DNA of 64,000 bases, taken from the NCBI RefSeq assembly GCF_000970345.1, contig NZ_LAQU01000007.1, positions 124,001 to 188,000 of the forward strand. Reading direction: 5' to 3'. The position numbers were made by a program, and so were the translations under genes. The notes under the pieces were generated by a model. The model had not been told where the DNA came from. It saw nothing but the letters and a program-made list of their open reading frames with translations, and did no database searches. The stretch is from Robbsia andropogonis. Lineage in GTDB: Bacteria; Pseudomonadota; Gammaproteobacteria; Burkholderiales; Burkholderiaceae. Shown one piece after another: positions 9,155-18,185 of the stretch (position 1 is its first letter; every line of letters starts with the position of its first letter).

Positions 9155-10549
9155 ATGATCTCCCAGACGATTTTCAAGGCATATGACATTCGCGGTGTAA
9201 TCGGCAAAACGCTGGACGCGGACGTTGCCCGTAAGATCGGCAAGGCTTTCGGCAGCGACGTGCGCGCCCAGGGTGGCAGCGCGGTCGTGATCGGTCGGGA
9301 TGGCCGTCTGTCGGGCCCCGAACTGTCGGCGGCGTTGGCGGAAGGTCTGCAATCCGCGGGCGTCGACGTCGTTGACATCGGGATGGTGCCCACACCGGTC
9401 GGCTATTTCGCCACCAATGTGCCGTTGAAGTTGAAAGGCGGTCCGCGTAATGTCGATTCGTGCATTGTCGTGACCGGCAGCCATAATCCTCCTGACTACA
9501 ATGGTTTCAAGATGGTGCTGCGCGGCCAGGCGATCTATGGCGATGCGATCCAGGGACTCTATCAGCGCATCGTGGACGAGCGCTTCGAAAGCGGCGCTGG
9601 CACGTTGGAAAGCTATGACATCACCGACGAATACATCGAGCGCATTGTCAGCGACATCAAGCCGGCGCGCGGGATGAAGCTGGTGCTCGACGCGGGTAAC
9701 GGCGTGGCGGGAGCGATCGCACCGAAGCTGTTCAAGGCGTTGGGCGCGGAGATCAAGCCGTTGTTCTGCGATGTCGACGGCACGTTTCCGAACCATCACC
9801 CAGACCCTGCCCATCCGGAAAACCTGCAAGACGTGATTGCCGCGCTGGAAACCACGGACATGGAAATCGGCTTTGCCTTCGACGGTGACGGCGATCGGCT
9901 GGGCGTGGTGACCAAGGATGGCCAGATTATCTATCCGGATCGTCAGATGATGCTGTTTGCCGAGGAGATCCTGTCGCGCGTGCCGGGTGGCCAGATCATT
10001 TATGACGTCAAGTGCACGCGCAACCTGGCGAAGTGGGTACGCAAGAATGGCGGGGACCCGCTGATGTGGAAGACGGGCCATTCGCTGGTCAAGGCGAAGC
10101 TGAAGGAAACCGGTGCGCCGTTGGCAGGCGAAATGAGTGGTCACGTGTTCTTCAAGGACCGGTGGTATGGCTTCGACGATGGCCTTTACACCGGCGCGCG
10201 CATGCTGGAAATCCTGTCTCGCGTCAGTGATCCGAGCAAGCTGCTGAACGATTTGCCGAATTCGTTGAGCACACCGGAACTTCAGATCAAGCTGGAAGAA
10301 GGCGAGAATGTGGCGCTCATCGACAAGCTGCGGCAGAACGCCAAGTTCACCGGTGCGGACGACGTCATCACGATCGATGGCCTGCGTGTGGAATATCCCG
10401 ACGGTTTTGGCTTGGCCCGGTCCTCGAACACGACGCCGGTCGTCGTGCTGCGTTTCGAAGCGGACAGCGAAGAAGCGCTGAAGCGGATTCAGGAGGATTT
10501 CCGCCGGGTGATCACGGCCGAACGCGCCGACATCAATCTGCCGTTCTGA
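9155..10549 (+). CDS. manB: phosphomannomutase / phosphoglucomutase
   Basis: Converts mannose-6-P to mannose-1-P, or glucose-6-P to glucose-1-P, through a phosphoserine intermediate, for nucleotide-sugar synthesis. The 464-residue length is standard for the AlgC/ManB family. The phosphoserine loop VVTGSHNPPDYNGFK places the catalytic Ser at residue 109, the metal loop is FAFDGDGDRLG (about 242-252), the sugar-binding loop GEMSGHVFFKD is present, and the C-terminal phosphate loop RSSNTTPVVVLRF closes it. A ribosome site (AAAGGTG) lies upstream of ATG 9155. It is divergent from the flippase gene. Which hexose it prefers cannot be read from sequence; AlgC is dual. Confidence 0.95.
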   Translation: MISQTIFKAYDIRGVIGKTLDADVARKIGKAFGSDVRAQGGSAVVIGRDGRLSGPELSAALAEGLQSAGVDVVDIGMVPTPVGYFATNVPLKLKGGPRNVDSCIVVTGSHNPPDYNGFKMVLRGQAIYGDAIQGLYQRIVDERFESGAGTLESYDITDEYIERIVSDIKPARGMKLVLDAGNGVAGAIAPKLFKALGAEIKPLFCDVDGTFPNHHPDPAHPENLQDVIAALETTDMEIGFAFDGDGDRLGVVTKDGQIIYPDRQMMLFAEEILSRVPGGQIIYDVKCTRNLAKWVRKNGGDPLMWKTGHSLVKAKLKETGAPLAGEMSGHVFFKDRWYGFDDGLYTGARMLEILSRVSDPSKLLNDLPNSLSTPELQIKLEEGENVALIDKLRQNAKFTGADDVITIDGLRVEYPDGFGLARSSNTTPVVVLRFEADSEEALKRIQEDFRRVITAERADINLPF

Positions 10550-10715
10550 TGCCGCCGCGCCTGCGGTGCCGCGTCATCGGCGGGCTGCACGAAAAAATCC
10601 CGCTCCGGCGATGCCGCAGGCAGTAGAATCTACGTTTTCTCGGAAGTCCGCGCGCGTCTCGTAAAAACGAGGCGCTGCCTGGCTTCCCGCCGTCTTTTTT
10701 GTGTGTTCCGCTCGC

Positions 10716-11735
10716 ATGACCAATCCGCATCGCCCTCGACCGAAGATTGCCATCGTCAGGGTGTCATCCCTGGGTGATGTCGTGCATAACATGCCGGTCG
10801 TCGCTGATATCCTGCGTTATCGTCCCGATGCCGACATCGATTGGATCGTCGAAGAATCGTTCACTGATCTGGTCCAGCTCGTTACCGGCGTGCGGCGCGT
10901 GATTCCCGTGGCCTTGCGCCGTTGGCGGCATGCACCGCTATCTTCCGTGACGCGACAGCAATACGGGATGTTCAAACGCGCCTTCCGCGAAGAACGTTAC
11001 GACGTCATCATCGATTGCCAAGGTCTGATAAAGACCGCGTGGATCGCATCGCGCGGCAGAGGGCCGGTCGTGGGGTTAGGCAATCGGACGGATGGCGCCG
11101 GCTATGAATGGCCGGCGCGCTACTTCTACAAGCGATCGATAGCGATCGAACGTCGCACGCATGTGGTCGAGCGCTCGCGCCAGTTGGTGGCCGCGGCGCT
11201 GGACATGCCCGCCCCGACGGATGATGCCTCGGACGTCGATTTCGGCCTGGACCAGCACAAGGGTGCCTTGGCGCTGGCGCGGCTCGGATTGAATCTGCCC
11301 GTGCCCTATGTCGTTTTTGTTCATGCGAGCTCACGCAAAGACAAGCAGTGGCCGGAAACCGAATGGATCGCGCTGGGTGAAGCATTGGCCCGTCGAGGCG
11401 CGTCGCTGGTACTCCCGTGGGGCAACGAAGAAGAAAAGGCCTGCAGCGAGCGGATCGCCAGTCACTTCGGCGATGCCGCACTGGTACCCCCGAAACTGGC
11501 GCTGGACGCCGTGGTGGGCTTGCTCGACGGAGCGGCGGCGGTCGTCGGCGTGGACACTGGGCTTATTCATATCGCCGCGGCACTGCGTCGACCGACCGTT
11601 GAACTGTATAACTTCTCTACTGCCTGGCGCACGGGAGGGTATTGGTCGACCAACGTGGTCGAAATCGGTGCCGCCAATCGTCCGCCGCATCTCAGCGATG
11701 TGAAGCAGGCGCTCAGCCGATTTGGATTGCTGTAA
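10716..11735 (+). CDS. waaC: LPS heptosyltransferase I
   Basis: Adds the first L-glycero-D-manno-heptose to Kdo of the LPS inner core on the cytoplasmic side. The 339-residue protein is a GT9 GT-B enzyme: IVRVSSLGDVVHNMPVVADI at the N-terminus (the LGD acceptor motif), VVGLGNRTDG, VFVHASSRKDKQWPE at the domain junction and VVGVDTGLIHIAAALRRPTV in the donor site, all strongly WaaC-like. ATG 10716 is preferred over an in-frame GTG at 10701, as it directly precedes the conserved strand. It is followed by kdoO and waaA on the same strand, forming an inner-core gene group. Confidence 0.95.
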   Translation: MTNPHRPRPKIAIVRVSSLGDVVHNMPVVADILRYRPDADIDWIVEESFTDLVQLVTGVRRVIPVALRRWRHAPLSSVTRQQYGMFKRAFREERYDVIIDCQGLIKTAWIASRGRGPVVGLGNRTDGAGYEWPARYFYKRSIAIERRTHVVERSRQLVAAALDMPAPTDDASDVDFGLDQHKGALALARLGLNLPVPYVVFVHASSRKDKQWPETEWIALGEALARRGASLVLPWGNEEEKACSERIASHFGDAALVPPKLALDAVVGLLDGAAAVVGVDTGLIHIAAALRRPTVELYNFSTAWRTGGYWSTNVVEIGAANRPPHLSDVKQALSRFGLL

Positions 11736-11909
11736 GCACTCCCTCGGCTCCAGCGCGGGTAGGGCGAGTTCGTGGCCCGCGTTATCGTATTCCGCATCCG
11801 GGACAGTCATAAAATCTGGCACGAAGCCGGTGCATTGGTCGAGCGGTGCGTAATCGGCTATCCTGCTGCCTGATATCGGTACGGTTTATTCGACATTCCA
11901 GGCAGCAGC

Positions 11910-12791
11910 ATGAGCGTTTCACAAATCATCACCCTTGAAGGCGATTGGCACGCCAACGGTCTCTCCGCACCACGCGCCGATGTGGTGGCCGCGTTGGAAC
12001 GGGGGCGTGTCTTGTATTTTCCGCATTTGGCATTTGACCTGGATGCGGAAGAGCGGCGCTTGCTTGATCCGACGATTGCCGATCCCAAACGCAAAAATAT
12101 CAGTCTGTCGCCCGATGGCGGGAAACTGGCGGGTGTCCTCGGTGACGAAGAGAGGCAGGCGCGGGTACGGGGGATGATCGCCCGGTATCAGCAATTGGCG
12201 CGTGGCTTGATCAGCGGTTTGTTGCCTGAATATGATGGCCAGCTGCGCGCGGCGCCGACGAGCTTGCGGCTGCATCGTGTCGAGACGCGGCAGACGTCAT
12301 GGCGTGCCGATGACAGCCGCCTGCATGTGGATGCGTTTCCATCGCGGCCGAATCATGGCGAGCGCATCCTGCGCGTATTTGCCAATATCAACCCTGCTGG
12401 CGAGCCGCGCGTCTGGCGCGTGGGGGAGTCCTTCGACGATGTGGCGAAGGCCTTTGTCCCGCGTATTCCACGTCAAACGCCGGGGAGTGCCTGGCTTTTG
12501 CAGACGTTGGGTATTACGAAATCCCGTCGTACGCCGTACGATCATCTGATGCTCGGTTTGCATGACGCGATGAAGGCGGATCAGCAATATCAGCAGCATT
12601 GTCCGCAGGAAGAAATGCGTTTCCCGCCGGGCTGTATCTGGATTTGTTTTTCCGATCAAACGTCCCACGCGGTGATGTCGGGACAGTTCATGATGGAACA
12701 AACGTTTTTCTTGCCGGCCGCCTCGATGGTCGAACCGGCATGTGCCCCGCTGGGCGTGCTTGAACGTTTGACCGGCAAGGTCCTCGTATGA
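11910..12791 (+). CDS. kdoO: Kdo 3-hydroxylase (Fe(II)/O2/2-oxoglutarate type)
   Basis: Predicted lipid A-Kdo hydroxylase that converts Kdo to Ko (D-glycero-D-talo-oct-2-ulosonic acid), a sugar known in Burkholderia and Yersinia cores. The 293-residue length fits the family. The iron triad is readable as H139 and D141 in SRLHVDAFPSRPNHG, and H253 in FSDQTSHAVMSGQF. Surrounding RVFANINPAGEPRVW and CIWICFSDQTSHAV are characteristic. It sits between waaC and waaA, exactly where the modified sugar is made. Start ATG 11910; no clear ribosome site beyond GGCAGCAGC. Confidence 0.9.
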   Translation: MSVSQIITLEGDWHANGLSAPRADVVAALERGRVLYFPHLAFDLDAEERRLLDPTIADPKRKNISLSPDGGKLAGVLGDEERQARVRGMIARYQQLARGLISGLLPEYDGQLRAAPTSLRLHRVETRQTSWRADDSRLHVDAFPSRPNHGERILRVFANINPAGEPRVWRVGESFDDVAKAFVPRIPRQTPGSAWLLQTLGITKSRRTPYDHLMLGLHDAMKADQQYQQHCPQEEMRFPPGCIWICFSDQTSHAVMSGQFMMEQTFFLPAASMVEPACAPLGVLERLTGKVLV

Positions 12792-12852
12792 CGGTTGACG
12801 CATCCGCGCAACCGTCCCGATCCATCCGCCTTCCGTCGAGGAGAAATGCCTG

Positions 12853-14478
12853 ATGCCAACACCATCTGTTCGTTTGCTGAGAGAAATGTACCGCCTGCTT
12901 TGGTGGATCGCGGCGCCGGTTGCCGTTTGCCGCTTGGTGTGGCGTTCCCGGCGCGAGCCCGGATACATCCGGCATATCGGTGAGCGATTCGGGTTTGTGC
13001 CTCGACGGCAAAGCGCGGCACCGTTGATCTGGGTGCATGCGGTCTCGGTAGGTGAAACGCGTGCGAGTCAGCCCCTGGTCGACGCATTGCGTCAGGCACA
13101 TCCGGATGCGGAATTGCTGGTGACGTGCATGACGCCCGCCGGTCGCGCGACCAGCGTGACGGTGTTTGGCGATCGTGTGGCGCGATGCTACCTGCCATAC
13201 GACATGCGTGGCGCGGTGCGGCGTTTTCTGGCGCGTCAACGTCCGGCCTTGGGCGTCGTGATGGAGACCGAGGTGTGGCCGACGTTGATCGACGAGTGCG
13301 CGCACGCCGGTGTGCCGTTGGTAATGGTCAATGGCCGAATGTCGGAGAAGTCGTTCCGGCGCGCGCAGCGTTTTGGCGCGGCGGCGCGCAGCGTGTTCGC
13401 CGGCTTGAGTGCCGTGCTCGCGCAGACCGAAGCGGATGCGCATCGACTCGAGGAACTGGGCGCGCGGCGTACCGCGGTGTTAGGCAATCTCAAATTCGAC
13501 GTACCATGCGATACCGCATTGATCGATGCGGGGGCGCGCTGGCGCCTTGCGATTGGCGACCGGCCGGTGTGGGTGGCCGCGAGCACGCGCGAAGGCGAGG
13601 AGGCCCTTGTGCTCGATGCCTTCGCGCGCCAGCGTGAAGCGGCGCGGGCGTGGCGCGAGGCGAGTGGCGTCGTGGGGGAGGCTTCCGCGCAATCGCAATC
13701 GGTACGAAGGGGGTCGCCGAAACAGTCGGTGCAGGCGGCCCGCCTTGCCACGCCCCCCCAAACGGCGCGTGTGGAGGACGTGATCGAGGCGGGTGTCGAA
13801 CCGGTTGGTGTCACGTCGGCGGCGCCGGTAGCGGTGGCGCAGGCGGCCGTATTGGAAGGCGGGAATGCACAGGCCAGCGAGGAGGACATTCCCGCGGTGA
13901 CCGCGAAGCCGTTCAAGGCTGTCGATGCGGGAGCGTTCGATGAGCGGACCGATGCGGAGCGAGCATTATTGATTCTGGTGCCGCGCCATCCGCAGCGCTT
14001 CAACGAGGTGTCTGCGCTCGTGGCCAGCCGCTATAAGACGGTGCGCCGCTCCGAGTGGGCCGAGGCGGCACCCTCGCGGGCGCCGCGCGACGTCTTGCCG
14101 GAGGATGTCGACGTGCTGATTGGCGACTCGATGGGAGAACTGCCAGCGTATTACGGGGCGTCGGATCTGGCGTTCATTGGCGGTAGTCTGGTGCCAACGG
14201 GTGGTCAGAACCTGATCGAGGCGGCGGCGGCTGGCACGCCTGTGCTGCTCGGGCCGCATACGTATAACTTTACGCAAGCCAGCGCGAATGCGATTGGCGT
14301 GGGTGCGGCCATGCGCGTGGCAACGCCCGATGCGCTTGGAGACGCCGTGGCATCATTGCTGCGCGATCACAGCCGTCGCCAGGCGATGGGACTTGCCGCA
14401 AGACAGTTCGCTGAAAAAGATCGCGGCGCGACGGCGCGAACGGTGGCGTTCCTGGCCGAATTCTTACGACCGGCTTAG
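12853..14478 (+). CDS. waaA: Kdo transferase with large internal insertion
   Basis: Transfers Kdo from CMP-Kdo to lipid IVA, the first committed LPS core step, on the inner leaflet. The 541 residues exceed the family's usual 420-450. An N-terminal membrane anchor (about 10-30) precedes IWVHAVSVGETRASQPLVDAL and METEVWPTLIDECAHAGVP; the C-terminal half has LVPRHPQRF, the VLIGDSMGELPAYYGASDLA segment and FIGGSLVPTGGQNLIEAAA. The excess length lies at about residues 263-366, an Ala/Val/Gln-rich low-complexity stretch between the ASTREGEE and LVPRHPQR motifs, probably an extended surface loop. A strong terminator lies 27 bases downstream. Confidence 0.95.
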   Translation: MPTPSVRLLREMYRLLWWIAAPVAVCRLVWRSRREPGYIRHIGERFGFVPRRQSAAPLIWVHAVSVGETRASQPLVDALRQAHPDAELLVTCMTPAGRATSVTVFGDRVARCYLPYDMRGAVRRFLARQRPALGVVMETEVWPTLIDECAHAGVPLVMVNGRMSEKSFRRAQRFGAAARSVFAGLSAVLAQTEADAHRLEELGARRTAVLGNLKFDVPCDTALIDAGARWRLAIGDRPVWVAASTREGEEALVLDAFARQREAARAWREASGVVGEASAQSQSVRRGSPKQSVQAARLATPPQTARVEDVIEAGVEPVGVTSAAPVAVAQAAVLEGGNAQASEEDIPAVTAKPFKAVDAGAFDERTDAERALLILVPRHPQRFNEVSALVASRYKTVRRSEWAEAAPSRAPRDVLPEDVDVLIGDSMGELPAYYGASDLAFIGGSLVPTGGQNLIEAAAAGTPVLLGPHTYNFTQASANAIGVGAAMRVATPDALGDAVASLLRDHSRRQAMGLAARQFAEKDRGATARTVAFLAEFLRPA

Positions 14479-14504
14479 GAGCCGGGCGCTTCAGCGCCAT
14501 AAGC

Positions 14505-14566
14505 AAAGGCCCGGAAGGCGCTAGACAGAATAGGTACTGTCTAGCGCCTTCCGGGCCTTTTTCTTC
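14505..14566 (+). terminator. 23-bp perfect hairpin terminator after waaA
   Basis: Arms 14505-14527 and 14538-14560 pair perfectly over 23 bp round a 10-base loop, and are followed on the plus strand by a T-rich tail (TTTTTCTT). It ends the waaC-kdoO-waaA group. The outer AAA/TTT pairs also leave a short T stretch on the minus strand, so it may act on tRNA-Gly transcripts too. Confidence 0.92.
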
Positions 14567-14569
14567 ATC

Positions 14570-14643
14570 TGGAGCGGGCGATGGGAATCGAACCCACGGC
14601 TCTAGCTTGGGAAGCTAGGGTATTACCATTATACGACGCCCGC
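14570..14643 (-). tRNA. glyU: tRNA-Gly, anticodon CCC
   Basis: The reverse complement reads GCGGGCGTCGTATAATGGTA at the 5' end, with an acceptor stem pairing GCGGGCG with CGCCCGC, a T-arm GGGTTCGATTCCC and an encoded CCA end. The anticodon stem CTAGC/GCTAG encloses the loop TTCCCAA, so the anticodon is CCC (reads GGG). Total 74 bases with CCA. Confidence 0.97.
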
Positions 14644-14786
14644 GAAGCCTGACATCATAAACGCGACTGGCCGCGTAGGCAAGTCACAAAACCGTGCCCG
14701 TCTGTAGTCGCTGATGACGCGGCGTCCGGCGGCACACCACCCGCCAAGGGGACAGGGCCTCGCACTCCCATCACGCGGGAGAAACC

Positions 14787-15131
14787 TTATCCCTTTGACG
14801 GCTTCGACAGATAAAACCGTACCGTCGGCGCGCCTGCCAGTAGTGGCGGCGAGGCTTCGGCAAACACCTTGTAATGCGGCTGGGTTTTGTGTGTCTCAAA
14901 CGCCGCGCGGTCGCGATACACCTCATGGAACGTCACGCGGTTTTCGCCGTCCTCGGATACAAGAACATCGAAAGCGAAACAGCCTTCCTCATTCGACACC
15001 GAACCTTCCGCGTCGCCGGCGCCAACTTTCAGAAATGCCTCGCGCGCACCCGGCTTGACCGTGAATTCGGCAATCACGACGAATACCGATGCGGCGTCGG
15101 CGGAGGAGGGATGGGACGGGGATGCAGTCAT
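14787..15131 (-). CDS. antibiotic-biosynthesis-monooxygenase-domain protein
   Basis: A 114-residue single-domain protein of the ABM/dimeric alpha-beta barrel family, of which YgiN quinol monooxygenase is a well-known member. The segment FVVIAEFTVKPGAREAFLKV is the first strand and helix. EEGCFAFDVLVSED and VTFHEVYRDRAAFETHKTQ, with the conserved His, follow in family order. It probably oxidises a small aromatic or quinol without a cofactor, but the substrate is unknown. It stands alone between the tRNA and yaeQ. Confidence 0.85.
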   Translation of the reverse strand: MTASPSHPSSADAASVFVVIAEFTVKPGAREAFLKVGAGDAEGSVSNEEGCFAFDVLVSEDGENRVTFHEVYRDRAAFETHKTQPHYKVFAEASPPLLAGAPTVRFYLSKPSKG

Positions 15132-15240
15132 GCAGGCTCCTGATTAGGTGGGGCGCGCTGTTGCCGCGTGAGACAACCACATTGCCGTGGCGCACGTCTG
15201 ATATCGTCAGCAACGCAACGATACGGTCAGTCTAGCGCTT

Positions 15241-15807
15241 TTAGCCTACGCGAGCGGCCTTCGCTGCCTTCAGCACCGTCCATTCGACCAGCACCGATGT
15301 ATCGCTATCCATGCTGCTGACCCACAACTGGTCGTCCTGACGGTTCAACGCCAGGCGCATGCCGCGTGCGGCAAGGCCCGCCAATGCTGCCGGGACGTCA
15401 TCGTGCAGTTTCCAGACTTCAAGCTTGTCCAATCGGGAGACCTTGTTTTCATTCTGCTGCCACCATACATCCGCTGCCCGCCCACCATGCGCGACCACCA
15501 GCGCCAAGTCCGCCCGTGCCGCGGCACGGCTCATCCGCCGCTCGTCCGGTTGACCGATATCCACCCATTTCTCGATATGTCCGGTCAAGTCCTTTTGCCA
15601 CAGATCTGGTTCATCTGCATCGCTTAATCCTTTCGTGAAGCTCAACGATTCAGACGCCAGCAGGCCGAAGACGATCAATCGCACCATCATGCGTTCGTCA
15701 TTCTCGGAAGGGTGTTTTGCAATCGTCAGCGCATGGTCGCCATAGTACGGGCGGTCCATGTCGGCGATCACCAGTTCCGCTTTATGGATGGTGGCTTTCA
15801 ATGCCAT
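15241..15807 (-). CDS. yaeQ: YaeQ family protein
   Basis: A 188-residue YaeQ-family protein. It opens MALKATIHKAELVIADMDR, followed by YGDHALTIAKHPSENDERMM and a C-terminal LWVSSMDSDTSVLVEW, the family signature blocks. YaeQ has a restriction-endonuclease-like (PD-(D/E)XK) fold, and early claims of RfaH-like function were not upheld, so its role is unclear. ATG 15807 is chosen over an upstream in-frame ATG at 15855 because homologues begin MALKATI. Confidence 0.93.
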   Translation of the reverse strand: MALKATIHKAELVIADMDRPYYGDHALTIAKHPSENDERMMVRLIVFGLLASESLSFTKGLSDADEPDLWQKDLTGHIEKWVDIGQPDERRMSRAAARADLALVVAHGGRAADVWWQQNENKVSRLDKLEVWKLHDDVPAALAGLAARGMRLALNRQDDQLWVSSMDSDTSVLVEWTVLKAAKAARVG

Positions 15808-15974
15808 GGCGGGAAGGACCGGGTGGGCCGCAAAAAGTCGTGGAGGCCGCATCATAGCGCACTAAGCGCCACGGCCCGATGGAACCCATGCCCGAAAGCG
15901 AACCAAGCACGCTTGCATCGCGCTTCCGGCGGAAATCAGGGCTTACCGATCGACGATCGGGAGATACACCGGGT

Positions 15975-16298
15975 TCAGTACGTCGGCAGGCTCGGATCGA
16001 CGGTCCGGGCATACGCGTCCATGCCGCCTTGGAGGTTGTGCAAGCGTGTGAAACCGCGTGAGCCGAGGAACATGGCAACTTGCGCGCTCCGGCCCCCGTG
16101 GTGACAGATACAGACGATCTCCGCTTCCGGATCAAGTTCATCGATCCGTACCGGAATCTGGTTCATGGGTATGGCGACGATGTTCGGTAGCGCCACCGTC
16201 TGGATTTCCCACGGTTCGCGCACGTCGAGCAGAACCGGCGCGGGACGGGATGCGTCGGCCAGACGTTCGGCCAGGGCGGCCGGGGCGAGTTGTTCCAT
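15975..16298 (-). CDS. single-domain rhodanese-like protein
   Basis: A 107-residue GlpE/PspE-size rhodanese domain. The sequence has PVLLDVREPWEIQTVALPN, then the active-site loop VCICHHGGRSAQVAMFLG; the loop Cys followed by HHGGRS is the persulfide-carrying site, and FTRLHNLQGGMDAYA ends the domain. Start ATG 16298 gives MEQLAPAALAERL; a longer frame to 16370 lacks family similarity. It lies 112 bases downstream of, and in line with, the isoaspartyl methyltransferase gene, an arrangement common in Burkholderiaceae. It moves sulfane sulfur; the acceptor is unknown. Confidence 0.93.
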   Translation of the reverse strand: MEQLAPAALAERLADASRPAPVLLDVREPWEIQTVALPNIVAIPMNQIPVRIDELDPEAEIVCICHHGGRSAQVAMFLGSRGFTRLHNLQGGMDAYARTVDPSLPTY

Positions 16299-16410
16299 CG
16301 ATTTTATCCGTATGGGCCAGCATGTATGCCAGCCGCGTGCATTCCAATGTGCTGCCGTCGAAAAAAGCATGCTATTTGAGCGCGAACGGCAGCAGGCGAG
16401 TCAGGCAAGG

Positions 16411-17064
16411 TCAGAACTTGAAGCGCGGCGGTTGCTGCGCGTTTTCCAACGGTGCGACGTAGGTCTCGAAGAGTTCGACGATGCGGAACTCGGTTTCACT
16501 GAGTCGCGTCACGATCTGTGCCTTCATCACCGGCGCTTCGCCGACAAAAGCCGACAAGCGACCGCCTACCTTCACCTGTTCGAGCAAACCTTGCGGCAAA
16601 ATCGGCAAGCCGCCGGAGACCACAATCACGTCGTACGGTGCGGCGGCCGGCCAGCCGCGCGCCGCGTCGCCCACCACCACTTCGACATTCGACACGGCAT
16701 TTGACACGAGATTCTGCTGCGCGAACGCCGCAATGTCCTCGTATAGCTCGACGGTAATGACCCGCTGCGCCCGCGCCGCCAACAATGCGGCCATGTAACC
16801 GGAACCGGCACCAATTTCAAGGACCTGCTCGTGCTTTCGCACCGCCAGTTCCTGCAGGATACGCGCTTCGATCTTGGGTGACAGCATATGCTGGCCGTGC
16901 GGCAGCGGCACTTCCAGATCGGCGAACGCCTGATTGCGATACATTTCAGGTACGAAATTCTCGCGTTTGATCACGGAAAGCAGGTCGAGTACGTCCAGAT
17001 TCAGCACCTCCCACGGCCGGATCTGCTGCTCGATCATGTTGAAACGCGCTTTTTCGAAGTTCAT
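16411..17064 (-). CDS. pcm: protein-L-isoaspartate O-methyltransferase
   Basis: A SAM-dependent methyltransferase of the PCMT family, 217 residues, which starts repair of isoaspartyl residues in aged proteins. The SAM loop VLEIGAGSGYMAALLA is followed by VITVELYEDIAAFAQQNL, and the family-typical MLSPKIEARILQEL and DVIVVSGGLPILPQGLLEQV are present. The N-terminus MNFEKARFNMIEQQIRPWEV is the usual one for the betaproteobacterial subgroup. ATG 17064 is preferred over an in-frame GTG at 17076. Followed by the rhodanese gene on the same strand. Confidence 0.93.
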   Translation of the reverse strand: MNFEKARFNMIEQQIRPWEVLNLDVLDLLSVIKRENFVPEMYRNQAFADLEVPLPHGQHMLSPKIEARILQELAVRKHEQVLEIGAGSGYMAALLAARAQRVITVELYEDIAAFAQQNLVSNAVSNVEVVVGDAARGWPAAAPYDVIVVSGGLPILPQGLLEQVKVGGRLSAFVGEAPVMKAQIVTRLSETEFRIVELFETYVAPLENAQQPPRFKF

Positions 17065-17248
17065 CTCGTCGCCCACCCAAGTTGCCTACCATCTGGTGCC
17101 CCGATTGTAGCAAACCATGCATGTTGCGACGCAACGTCGCGGGTCCAAGTGATGGATAATGCGAATACTGACGAAATCCTTACGGTCATGGCCCGCGCAC
17201 CTGACGCCAGCGGTGTGTCGGGCATCTGTTTTTTTAGGGGGAGAAACT

Positions 17249-18175
17249 GTGGATGTGATTTTGGTGTTGAAGGCGATCGTGATGGGCGTGGTGGAAGGCT
17301 TGACCGAATTCCTGCCGATTTCCAGCACCGGCCACCTGATCCTGGTCGGCAACCTGCTGAACTTCGACGATGCGCGCGCGAAATTATTCGATGTCGTGAT
17401 TCAGTTCGGTGCGATTCTGGCCGTGTGCTGGGAGTTCCGGAAAAAGATCGGCACGACTGTCGGCGGCCTGACGCGTCGCGACGATGTCCATTCCCGTCGT
17501 TTTGCCTGGAATGTCGTGATCGCCTGTTTGCCGGCGGTCGTTCTCGGCCTGTTGTTTGGCGGGCTGATCAAGGAATACCTGTTTTCACCGGTGCCGGTGG
17601 CGCTGGCGGCGGTCATCGGTGGGTTTGTGATTTTGTGGGTCGAGCGACGTGCGCGCCGCAACGGCCCCCTGGCGATGACCGCGGAGAACGGCATCCGAGT
17701 TGACCACATCGTGGCCACGCCCGGTGGATCGGCGCATGAAGCGGCGCATCATGGCAGCGCCCGGGTGCATTCCCTGGAAGCGCTGCGGTGGACCGATGCG
17801 CTGAAAGTCGGTTTCGCGCAATGCCTCGCGTTGATTCCCGGTACGTCCCGTTCCGGTGCGACCATCATCGGCGGCATGCTATTCGGCCTCGAACGAAAAG
17901 TCGCGACCGAATTCTCGTTTTTCCTCGCGATTCCGATCATCTTCGGCGCGTCAGCGCATGATCTATACAAGGCGCGCCACTCGTTGCAAGCCGATGACCT
18001 TGGGTTGCTGTTGATTGGTCTGATTGCTGCGTTGGTATCGGCGCTGGTTTGCGTGCGCTGGCTATTGCGCTTTATCTCGAACCACGATTTCACGGTCTTC
18101 GCTTACTACCGGATCGTCTTCGGTCTCGTGATCCTTGTCGCCGCCTATGGCTTCGGCGAATGGCAAATCGCGTAA
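17249..18175 (+). CDS. uppP: undecaprenyl-diphosphatase
   Basis: An inner-membrane phosphatase that recycles undecaprenyl pyrophosphate to the monophosphate carrier for peptidoglycan and O-antigen synthesis, and confers bacitracin tolerance. The catalytic signatures [20 protein letters not shown] (residues about 13-32) and [20 protein letters not shown] are intact. The protein is 308 residues against about 270 for the family; the excess is a hydrophilic His-rich cytosolic or periplasmic loop near residue 165-180. A GTG at 17249 is chosen as start because GGGGGAGA precedes it at the right spacing; an upstream ATG at 17159 would add 30 unconserved residues. Confidence 0.94.
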   Translation: MDVILVLKAIVMGVVEGLTEFLPISSTGHLILVGNLLNFDDARAKLFDVVIQFGAILAVCWEFRKKIGTTVGGLTRRDDVHSRRFAWNVVIACLPAVVLGLLFGGLIKEYLFSPVPVALAAVIGGFVILWVERRARRNGPLAMTAENGIRVDHIVATPGGSAHEAAHHGSARVHSLEALRWTDALKVGFAQCLALIPGTSRSGATIIGGMLFGLERKVATEFSFFLAIPIIFGASAHDLYKARHSLQADDLGLLLIGLIAALVSALVCVRWLLRFISNHDFTVFAYYRIVFGLVILVAAYGFGEWQIA

Positions 18176-18185
18176 CGGCGCGCGG

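Noticed and set aside
9005-10144. Long open frame (379 codons) on the minus strand across manB
   Set aside because: It is the antisense shadow of a clear phosphomannomutase gene; its composition is His/Arg/Gln-rich and no family motif is present.
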